The position numbers were made by a program, and so were the translations under genes. From an uncultured Rhodospirillales bacterium (GTDB lineage Bacteria; Pseudomonadota; Alphaproteobacteria; Rhodospirillales; Defluviicoccaceae), in NCBI GenBank assembly GCA_937127205.1, contig CAKZLS010000055.1, forward strand, positions 1-7,543: DNA of 7,543 bases. The letters are read 5' to 3'. The notes beneath the pieces are model-generated. The model was given only the letters and a program-made list of their open reading frames with translations, did no database searches and had not been told where the DNA came from. Below are positions 1 to 4,965 of the stretch, in pieces. How positions within the stretch are numbered: the stretch's first letter is position 1; each line of letters opens with the position of its first letter.

Positions 1-1
1 T

Positions 2-1483
2 CGGGGAGCGGACGCCATCCGCCTGCTTTGGGAAATCTGCCGGGTTCCGGATTTCGGCAAAGTGGCGCATGACGCCCACGCGCGGCTGCTGGGACGGATC
101 TACCGCTTCCTGATGGGCGACGGCGGCGATGGTCGGCTGCCGGCCGATTGGGTTGCGCGGCAAGTGGACCGCATCGACCGGGTCGATGGCGATATCGAAG
201 TGCTGATGCAGCGAATCGCCAATATCCGCACGTGGACCTATGTTTCCCATCAAGGCGCTTGGCTGGCCGATGCGGATTATTGGCGGGAACGAACGCGCGG
301 TATCGAGGATATCCTTTCCGATGCGTTGCATGAACGGTTGATCCAGCGTTTCGTCGATCGCCGGACGGCGGTGCTGGTGGGCCGGTTGAAAGACCGCCAG
401 GAATTGCTGGCGGCGGTCAGCGCGTCCGGCGAGGTTCTGGTGGAGGGGCATTTCGTCGGCGTTCTCGAGGGGTTCCGGTTCACCGCCGACCCCGACGTCG
501 ACGCCATTGGTGCCGGCGACGGCCGCGGCGCCGGCCGGGCGGTCACCTCCGCGGCTGTCCGCGCACTACGGGGCGAGATCCAGCGGCGGGTCCATGAATT
601 GGTGGCGGATGCCGATGACGCGTTCGTTTTGTCTCCCGATGGTTTTGTGACATGGGGCGAGCACGCCATTGCCCGGATCGTCGCCGGTTCGGACGTGTTG
701 CGGCCGCGGATCGAGCCACTGCCGAGCGATCTTCTCGACAGCCAAGCCACCGAGAAAATCCGCCAGCGTCTGGACCGTTGGCTGCGTTCACACTTGGCCA
801 CCGCGCTTGCACCGCTATTTTCGCTGGCGGACGCAGAGGTATCGGGCGCCCCGCGCGGGATCTTGTTCCAAACTGCCGAGGCGCTCGGCTCATTGCCGCG
901 CCCCTCGGCGAAGGCGCAAATCGCCGCCCTCAGCAACGGCGATCGCAAAGTGCTGCGCGACCTCGGGCTGCGGATCGGCCGGGAGAGCATATTCTTTCCC
1001 GTATTGCTTAAGCCCGCAGCGGTCTCGGTCCGCGGGTTGCTGTGGGCCGTTCATCGCGGCATGGACGTGCCGGCCCTGCCGCCGCCAGGGCGAACCTCGG
1101 TTGTGCTCGACCCAGCGTCTCCCCCGGGTTTTTACGAGGCGATCGGGTATCGCCCGTTGGGAGCGCGGGCCGTGAGGATCGATATCGTCGAGAGGTTGGC
1201 CGCGCGCGCTTACGTCATGGCGCGGGACGAGAACTTTGCCGCCATCTCGGAGCTTCGCTCGCTCGCCGGCTGCTCTGTGCAGGAGGTGAGCGGAATCCTG
1301 TCCGCGCTCGGATACCGGCCTAAGGCCGGCGAACCCGGTGGGGAACAGACGATAACGTTCAGCCGGGTGAAGAAAAGGCGATCGAAGGCCAAGGACCAAC
1401 AGCGACGGCGCGCGGGCAAAACAACGGTTGTCGACGCCGATTCGCCCTTTGCCGGACTGCGCGGGCTGCAGGGCCAGAAATGA
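2..1483 (+). CDS. SUV3-like DEAD/DEAH-type helicase, C-terminal part (5' end outside window)
   Basis: The reading frame is open from the left edge, so this is the 3' part of a longer gene. A GTG at 62 is only an internal codon, because recognisable family sequence (LLWEICRVPDF) is already encoded before it. About 493 codons are visible. They lack the Walker A/B motor motifs, which must lie upstream, and match the region after the motor in alphaproteobacterial SUV3-like helicases: a block with GDIEVLMQRIANIRTWTYVS, then a conserved run reading LSDALHERLIQRFVDRRTAVL. The tail is very basic (KKRRSKAKDQQRRR), then ends in an SPFAGLRGL-type terminus, both common in this family and suited to RNA contact. 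The expected role is ATP-dependent RNA unwinding or RNA turnover in the cytoplasm; the exact substrate is not known to me. The stop codon overlaps the next start (ATGA), which indicates translational coupling with the S4 gene. Family assignment is firm, biological role is inferred. Confidence 0.88.
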   Translation, partial: RGADAIRLLWEICRVPDFGKVAHDAHARLLGRIYRFLMGDGGDGRLPADWVARQVDRIDRVDGDIEVLMQRIANIRTWTYVSHQGAWLADADYWRERTRGIEDILSDALHERLIQRFVDRRTAVLVGRLKDRQELLAAVSASGEVLVEGHFVGVLEGFRFTADPDVDAIGAGDGRGAGRAVTSAAVRALRGEIQRRVHELVADADDAFVLSPDGFVTWGEHAIARIVAGSDVLRPRIEPLPSDLLDSQATEKIRQRLDRWLRSHLATALAPLFSLADAEVSGAPRGILFQTAEALGSLPRPSAKAQIAALSNGDRKVLRDLGLRIGRESIFFPVLLKPAAVSVRGLLWAVHRGMDVPALPPPGRTSVVLDPASPPGFYEAIGYRPLGARAVRIDIVERLAARAYVMARDENFAAISELRSLAGCSVQEVSGILSALGYRPKAGEPGGEQTITFSRVKKRRSKAKDQQRRRAGKTTVVDADSPFAGLRGLQGQK

Positions 1484-1881
1484 GCGGCGGCTCCTCCGAA
1501 AGCTTGCGGTTGGATAAGTGGCTTTGGTACGCGCGGTTCTTCAAGAGCCGAACGCTGGCGACCCGGCTTTGCGCGGCGGGCCGCTTGCGGGTTAATGGTG
1601 CCATCGTCAAGAAGGCGCACTACGTGGTCAAGCCGGGCGATGTGCTCACGTTTCCCAAGGGACCGCATATTCGGGTGATCCGGGTCGCGGCGCTGGGGAC
1701 GCGCCGGGGGCCGGCCCCGGAAGCCCAAACGTTGTACGAAGACCTGGAGCCGCCGCAGGTTCGGGAAACCGGAGATTTCGTGGCGCCGAGCAAGGTGGCG
1801 GAGCGCGAGCCGGGAACGGGACGTCCGACGAAAGTCCAGCGCCGCGCCATCGACAAGCTCCGAGAGTTCAACGAAGACTGA
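1480..1881 (+). CDS. hslR: S4-domain RNA-binding protein, Hsp15 family
   Basis: This 133-residue protein has an S4 RNA-binding domain at about residues 9-60, starting with LRLDKWLWYARFFKSR, followed by GRLRVNG and a KPGDVLTF strand. That is the alpha-L fold pattern shared by Hsp15, ribosomal protein S4 and RluA-type enzymes. After the domain come PAPEAQTLYEDLEP and a basic C-terminal segment with GRPTKVQRRAIDKLRE, which resemble the tail of E. coli Hsp15, also 133 residues. Hsp15 is known to bind stalled 50S subunits carrying a nascent peptidyl-tRNA and to help recycle them. That role is inferred here from the family. The ATG at 1480 overlaps the helicase stop by 4 nt and has AGGG six bases upstream, so the two genes are very probably co-translated. 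The symbol is a family-level call: alphaproteobacterial members are usually annotated only as S4-domain proteins. Confidence 0.88.
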   Translation: MSGGSSESLRLDKWLWYARFFKSRTLATRLCAAGRLRVNGAIVKKAHYVVKPGDVLTFPKGPHIRVIRVAALGTRRGPAPEAQTLYEDLEPPQVRETGDFVAPSKVAEREPGTGRPTKVQRRAIDKLREFNED

Positions 1882-1937
1882 ATGGGCCCTCTCGCTCGGA
1901 CGGGCATCGATCGTTGGACCAATTGACCCTTGATCCG

Positions 1938-1967
1938 TTGGGGTTGAGCACCGCCGGAGGGTATGAT
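1938..1967 (+). promoter_or_regulatory. Possible promoter at the start of the TerB-domain gene
   Basis: A TATGAT hexamer (1962-1967, one mismatch to the sigma-70 -10 consensus) is preceded by a weak TTGGGG at 1938-1943 with an 18-base spacer. Transcription would then begin near 1974, only a few bases before the ATG at 1978. The -35 match is poor and the element sits on an 11-base palindrome (GGTATGATACC, 1960-1970), so this is a low-confidence call. The gap of 81 to 96 bases after the S4 gene does leave room for a separate promoter. Confidence 0.2.
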
Positions 1968-1977
1968 ACCCAACATC

Positions 1978-2436
1978 ATGATTGATCGACTGATCGCTTT
2001 ATTCGGCGGTGGCGAGAGCGGTTCCACCGAAAAAACCGGCAAATGCAGCGAGCAAGAGTTGCGGTTGGCGGCGGCCGGGTTGCTCGCGCACGCGGCCGGG
2101 CTCGACGGTAACGTGGCAGAGGATGAAACGCAGACCATTCGGAGCCTGCTGCAATCGCGTTTCGATCTTTCGGAAGCCGAGGTCGAGGAATTGATGGAAG
2201 AGGGAAGCAAGGAAGCGGCTGAGTCGACACAGCTTTTCTCGTTTACACGGGTCATCAATGACAACTTGGATCCCGACGAACGGATAAAGATCATAGAAAT
2301 GCTTTGGGAAGTGGTTTATGCGGATGGCGAAGTTCATCATTACGAGTCCAATCTGATCAGGCGTGTTGCCGGATTGCTGCACGTCAGCGATCGCGACAGC
2401 GGTGCTGCCCGCAAACGGGTCACCGAAAGCCTCTGA
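1978..2436 (+). CDS. TerB-domain (tellurite-resistance-like) protein
   Basis: The product is a small soluble, acidic, all-helical protein of 152 residues if started at ATG 1978. It shows the two related half-repeats typical of TerB-like domains, each with an Asp followed seven residues later by Glu: D43-G-x-x-x-x-x-E50 in the first half (GLDGNVAEDE) and D116-G-x-x-x-x-x-E123 in the second (ADGEVHHYE). In characterised TerB folds these acidic residues can bind metal. Here the function is unknown; stand-alone TerB proteins are often scattered among housekeeping genes and do not by themselves imply tellurite resistance. Start choice: ATG 1963 (adds MIPNI) lies only 2 nt after GGAGG at 1956-1960, whereas ATG 1978 is 17 nt after it; neither spacing is ideal. 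I prefer 1978 because MIDRLIALF resembles the usual N-terminus of such proteins. No signal peptide or membrane segment is visible. Confidence 0.85.
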   Translation: MIDRLIALFGGGESGSTEKTGKCSEQELRLAAAGLLAHAAGLDGNVAEDETQTIRSLLQSRFDLSEAEVEELMEEGSKEAAESTQLFSFTRVINDNLDPDERIKIIEMLWEVVYADGEVHHYESNLIRRVAGLLHVSDRDSGAARKRVTESL

Positions 2437-2508
2437 ATTTCAGCACATCAAGCGCGGGGATCGAACGGTCCGCGCCGAGAAGACGCAAGAGGATCAACGG
2501 AGTAATTT

Positions 2509-2844
2509 ATGACCTACATCGTCACGGAGAACTGCATCCGCTGCAAATATACGGATTGCGTGGAAGTCTGCCCGGTGGACTGCTTCTACGAAGGCGAGAA
2601 CATGCTGGTCATCCATCCCGACGAATGCATCGACTGCGGTGTTTGCGAACCGGAATGCCCGGCCGAAGCGATCGTCCCGGATACCGAACCGGATTTGACC
2701 CACTGGTTGGAAATCAACACCAAATACGCCGAGACATGGCCGAATATTACCCGCAAACGGGATGCGCCGGCGGATGCCGACGATTGGAACGGAAAAGCGG
2801 ATAAGGAAAAGGAATTCAGTCCGAATCCGGGGGTCGGAGATTAG
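2509..2844 (+). CDS. fdxA: Seven-iron ferredoxin FdxA, [3Fe-4S][4Fe-4S] type
   Basis: The protein has 111 residues and closely resembles Azotobacter vinelandii ferredoxin I (106 residues) through its first half and in the NI/WPNIT region. By that comparison, C9, C17 and C50 would hold the [3Fe-4S] cluster and C21, C40, C43 and C46 the [4Fe-4S] cluster; C12 and C25 correspond to the two non-ligand cysteines. The run CPVDCFYEG and the second motif CIDCGVCEPECP are diagnostic. The C-terminal third (from about residue 65) is acidic and charged, as in this subfamily. It is a cytoplasmic low-potential one-electron carrier; the physiological partner cannot be told from the sequence. ATG 2509 has GGAG at 2499-2502 with a 6-base spacing, so the start is secure. 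It lies 72 bases after the TerB gene and upstream of carD, a neighbourhood common in alphaproteobacteria. Confidence 0.96.
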   Translation: MTYIVTENCIRCKYTDCVEVCPVDCFYEGENMLVIHPDECIDCGVCEPECPAEAIVPDTEPDLTHWLEINTKYAETWPNITRKRDAPADADDWNGKADKEKEFSPNPGVGD

Positions 2845-2849
2845 TTTCA

Positions 2850-2876
2850 GCGCCGCGGCGCCCGCGTGAGCGGCGC
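2850..2876 (+). terminator. GC-rich inverted repeat after fdxA, weak terminator candidate
   Basis: Six bases after the fdxA stop, GCGCCGC (2850-2856) is perfectly complementary to GCGGCGC (2870-2876) across a 13-base loop. A competing pairing uses the two GGCGCC copies at 2857-2862 and 2872-2877. No T-run follows (the next bases are CCAAATAC), so it does not meet the usual intrinsic-terminator rule. It could protect the 3' end of the fdxA transcript or pause polymerase ahead of a Rho site. The position between fdxA and a candidate carD promoter supports some 3'-end function. Confidence 0.3.
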
Positions 2877-2913
2877 CCAAATACATCTGGCTCTATGTTT
2901 TGAGGGCCAATCG

Positions 2914-2922
2914 TGTTATAAA
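2914..2922 (+). promoter_or_regulatory. Candidate extended -10 promoter upstream of carD
   Basis: The bases TGTTATAAA form an extended -10 element (TG, one base, then TATAAA with five of six consensus bases). This is the only clearly AT-rich stretch in the gap between fdxA and carD. At a 17-base spacing the -35 position reads TATGTT, which is not consensus, as is usual for extended -10 promoters. Transcription would start near 2929 and give carD a leader of about 195 bases. The leader contains the hairpins described separately. Confidence 0.38.
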
Positions 2923-2940
2923 ATTGTGTATCCGGCGGAT

Positions 2941-2955
2941 CCAAGCCGGTCTTGG
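2941..2955 (+). repeat. Perfect 5-bp hairpin in the carD leader
   Basis: CCAAG (2941-2945) pairs with CTTGG (2951-2955) across a 5-base loop (CCGGT). It lies 3 bases before a second, stronger perfect hairpin. On its own it is short enough to arise by chance; the tandem arrangement within the putative 5' leader is what makes it worth recording. Confidence 0.4.
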
Positions 2956-2958
2956 TCG

Positions 2959-2977
2959 TCTGGGTCGATGACCCAGA
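2959..2977 (+). repeat. Perfect 8-bp inverted repeat with 3-base loop in the carD leader
   Basis: The 19 bases TCTGGGTCGATGACCCAGA form a flawless stem of 8 base pairs (2959-2966 with 2970-2977) around a GAT loop. As DNA it could be an operator for a dimeric regulator just downstream of the putative start of transcription; as RNA it would fold into a stable hairpin. No T-run follows, so it is not a standard terminator. It ends about 146 bases before the carD start codon. Function is unknown. Confidence 0.55.
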
Positions 2978-3123
2978 AACTGCGCCCGAGGGGGACGACA
3001 ACCGCAAGATAAGGTACAACACAATCCGCCCCTTCTCGGTGCGGAGGCAACGGGGGTCAAAAAAAGTCGTTCCCGATCAGAGGGCGGACCCCAAAAGACT
3101 TGAGTGGAGAGAGAAGAAAAAGC

Positions 3124-3621
3124 ATGGCGGAAGAATTAGCATTCGCTGCGGGCGATTACGTGGTTTATCCCACCCATGGGGTCGGCAAAGTTCTTGGTGT
3201 CGAGACCCGTGAGATCGCTGAGCAGAGCCTTCAGTTGTTCGTTATTTCGTTTGACCGCGACCGCATGACCTTGCGTGTGCCCATCACCAAGGTGGACACT
3301 GCGGGCCTGCGCAAGCTGAGCACGCAAAAGGTCATGGAGAACGCGCTCACCACACTCAAGGGGCGGGCGCGGGTAAAGCGCACCATGTGGAGCCGCCGCG
3401 CTCAGGAATACGAGGCCAAGATCAATTCGGGAGATCCGGTTTCCATCGCCGAGGTGGTCCGTGATCTGCACCCCAACGTTGGTCAGCCCGACCAGTCGTT
3501 CAGCGAGCGTCAGATCTACGAGGCGGCATTCGACCGTCTGGCTTGTGAGCTTGCCGCGATGGAATGCGTCGGCAAGGAAGAAGCAACGGTGAAGCTGGCA
3601 GATCTGCTGAATGCCGCATAA
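3124..3621 (+). CDS. carD: CarD/CdnL-family RNA polymerase-binding transcription regulator
   Basis: The 165-residue product carries the N-terminal RNA-polymerase interaction domain with its hallmark GDYVVYPTHGVGKV at residues 10-23, then beta strands through RVPITKVDTAGLRKL (51-65). The helical C-terminal domain includes TMWSRRAQEYEAKINSGD. W89 corresponds to the tryptophan that mycobacterial CarD inserts beside the upstream edge of the transcription bubble. Proteins of this family bind the RNA polymerase beta subunit and stabilise open promoter complexes, acting globally. The frame extends upstream to a TTG at 3100, but the family N-terminus and a purine-rich GAGAAG seven bases upstream favour ATG 3124; a better GGAG at 3106 is rather far. 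The gene is preceded by a 279-base non-coding region and overlaps the next gene by 11 nt, so carD probably leads an operon with the two genes after it. Confidence 0.95.
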   Translation: MAEELAFAAGDYVVYPTHGVGKVLGVETREIAEQSLQLFVISFDRDRMTLRVPITKVDTAGLRKLSTQKVMENALTTLKGRARVKRTMWSRRAQEYEAKINSGDPVSIAEVVRDLHPNVGQPDQSFSERQIYEAAFDRLACELAAMECVGKEEATVKLADLLNAA

Positions 3622-4498
3622 TCGAGCCGTAAACGCCCCCAGCCTGGACGCGCCGAGCGTGGACCAAGCCGGTGGCCTGCGGCCCGCTTTGACGGAACAA
3701 ACTATTTTCACGGCGCTTCCGCCGGGTCGGCTGACCTGGGCTGTCGGGGCCGTGCATGGCGAGGCGGAGCGTCTATCCGCTTTGCATGCCAAGCTCGTGA
3801 CCCATATCGGTCCCGGCGACAACCTGGTCTATCTGGGAAATTTTCTCGGCCGGGGCACTCATGTGGCCGCGACCGTCGATGAAATGTTGCTGTTCCGGCG
3901 CGCCTTGATGGCGTGGCAGATCGAGGACGAGCAGGACGGCGGATCCATCGTCTACCTGCGCGGCAGTCAGGAAGAAATCTGGCACAAGCTGCTTCAGTTA
4001 CAGTTCGCGCCCAATCCCCGTCAGGTTATCGAATGGATGCTCTCGCAGGGCGTTGGCGCAACCCTGGAAGCCTACGGTTGCAGTATTGAAGAGGGGCGCA
4101 CCGCCGCCGCTCTGGGCGCCGTTTCCCTCTCGCAGTGGACCAATCGCTTGCGCGCCACCATTCGTGGCCGCGACGGTCATGACCGGTTGATGAGTGCGCT
4201 CAAGCGGGCCGCCTTTACCGAGGACCAGACGCTGCTCTTCGTCAACGCCGGCGTCGATACCTCTCGCGGACTATCCGATCAATCGGACTCGTTTTGGTGG
4301 CGGGGCCGCACGTTCGAGGACATTGATCGCCCGTACCTCGACTTTGCCCGCGTGGTTCGGGGCTTCGACCCGCTCCAGCATGGCTTTGCCATCGGCGACA
4401 ACACGGCGTCCATCGATAGCGGGTGCGGGTTCGGCGGTCCGTTGACAGCGGCTTGCTTCGATACCGAGGGCCAGTTGGTCCAAACCATCGAGGCCTGA
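3611..4498 (+). CDS. Metallophosphoesterase-fold protein (PPP/ApaH-like), probable pseudoenzyme
   Basis: This 295-residue protein aligns along its length with PPP/ApaH-type metallophosphoesterases, but the catalytic motifs are degraded. GDxHG reads GAVHG (46-50; D to A47, H49 kept). GDxxDRG reads GNFLGRG (76-82; both Asp lost, R81 kept). RGNHE reads RGSQE (117-121; N to S119, H to Q120). The VHAG histidine is N212 in VNAG, and VVHGHTP reads VVRGFDP (248-254), losing both histidines. The structural end motif is kept: IDSGCGFGGPLTAA (268-281, usually IDTGxxxGGPLTA). Of the six metal ligands known in PPP enzymes only one seems to remain, so hydrolysis by the usual two-metal mechanism is unlikely. 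The intact frame argues for a retained binding or regulatory role. ATG 3611 overlaps the carD end by 11 nt; GTG 3659 or TTG 3689 are possible later starts, since residues 1-30 look unstructured. The stop overlaps the next start. Confidence 0.85.
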   Translation: MPHNRAVNAPSLDAPSVDQAGGLRPALTEQTIFTALPPGRLTWAVGAVHGEAERLSALHAKLVTHIGPGDNLVYLGNFLGRGTHVAATVDEMLLFRRALMAWQIEDEQDGGSIVYLRGSQEEIWHKLLQLQFAPNPRQVIEWMLSQGVGATLEAYGCSIEEGRTAAALGAVSLSQWTNRLRATIRGRDGHDRLMSALKRAAFTEDQTLLFVNAGVDTSRGLSDQSDSFWWRGRTFEDIDRPYLDFARVVRGFDPLQHGFAIGDNTASIDSGCGFGGPLTAACFDTEGQLVQTIEA

Positions 4499-4962
4499 TG
4501 GACGACAATCCCAAGCTCTCGAAGATCGTCTCCGGGGCGCAAACCGGTGTCGACCGGGCGGCCCTGGATGTGGCGCTTACGCTCGGGTTTCCTTGTGGCG
4601 GATGGGTGCCCAAGGGGAGGCGTGCGGAGGATGGCCGGGTTCCCGTGTCCTATCCCATGCGCGAAACCGGCGGAAGCGGTTATCCGGAACGCACGCTGTT
4701 GAATGTGCGGGACTCCGACGCGACGCTGATCCTCACCTGCGGCGAGCCCTCCGGCGGTACCGCGTTGACCCTGGAATACGCTATCAATCTTAACCGGCCG
4801 CATCGGGTGGTCGACCTGCTCGACGGAACATCGACCGAAGAGATCAGGGAATGGATCGAGGAAGAGGAAGTGGTTGTGCTCAATGTCGCCGGCCCGCGCG
4901 AAAGCACCTCACCCGGGATCTACGACCAAGCCGCAGAATTCCTGAAGGCTTTGCTCGCTTAG
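4498..4962 (+). CDS. Circularly permuted YpsA-type SLOG protein (putative molybdenum carrier family)
   Basis: The 154-residue product belongs to the family annotated as putative molybdenum carrier or circularly permuted YpsA. Diagnostic motifs run in order: SGAQTGVDRAALD (12-24; usually SGGQTG), GGWVPKGRRAEDG (34-46), Y62 and ERTLLNVRDSDATLIL (64-79), then the glycine-rich SGGTALT (85-91). The SLOG superfamily has a Rossmann-like fold and includes LOG phosphoribohydrolases and nucleotide-ligand sensors. A nucleotide-derived ligand or substrate is therefore the best guess; the molybdenum name rests on old fold similarity and I would not rely on it. The C-terminal part, with EEIREWIEEEEVVVLNVAGPRES and a final helix, is typical. 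Start ATG 4498 overlaps the previous stop (TGATG) and has GAGG at 4490-4493, which supports translational coupling. An in-frame extension back to 4423 lies inside the preceding gene and is rejected. No export signal is visible. Confidence 0.9.
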   Translation: MDDNPKLSKIVSGAQTGVDRAALDVALTLGFPCGGWVPKGRRAEDGRVPVSYPMRETGGSGYPERTLLNVRDSDATLILTCGEPSGGTALTLEYAINLNRPHRVVDLLDGTSTEEIREWIEEEEVVVLNVAGPRESTSPGIYDQAAEFLKALLA

Positions 4963-4965
4963 CGA

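Noticed and set aside
277..990. Minus-strand open frame of 237 codons opposite the helicase gene
   Set aside because: Its product is Ser/Arg/Pro-rich with no recognisable domain, and it lies fully opposite a well-supported gene. Such frames are common shadows in GC-rich DNA.
1620..2294. Minus-strand open frame of 224 codons opposite the S4 and TerB genes
   Set aside because: Serine-rich low-complexity translation with no motif; it crosses an intergenic gap and two coding genes on the opposite strand.
1978..2436. Tellurite-resistance operon
   Set aside because: Only a single TerB-like domain is present. No terC, terD, terZ or related gene occurs in the window, so resistance should not be inferred from the family name.
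2452..2475. Six-base perfect stem GCGCGG/CCGCGC between the TerB gene and fdxA
   Set aside because: Loop of 12 bases, no T-run, and short GC-only arms are expected by chance at this base composition. Not enough for a terminator or attenuator call.
2968..3012. Fourteen-codon open frame in the carD leader (MTQKLRPRGTTTAR)
   Set aside because: No Shine-Dalgarno before it and its ATG lies in the loop and arm of the 8-bp hairpin. Nothing shows that it is translated, so I do not call it a leader peptide.
2952..3212. Open frame of 86 codons running from the leader into carD
   Set aside because: It is out of frame with carD, overlaps its strongly conserved N-terminal domain and shows no homology that I recognise.
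3136..3822. Minus-strand open frame of 228 codons opposite carD and the phosphoesterase-like gene
   Set aside because: No family resemblance, spans two real genes on the other strand, and no ribosome binding site stands out.
4423..4497. Upstream in-frame extension of the cpYpsA gene
   Set aside because: It would overlap 76 bases of the phosphoesterase-like gene and add residues absent from the family. ATG 4498 has GAGG upstream and the typical TGATG coupling.
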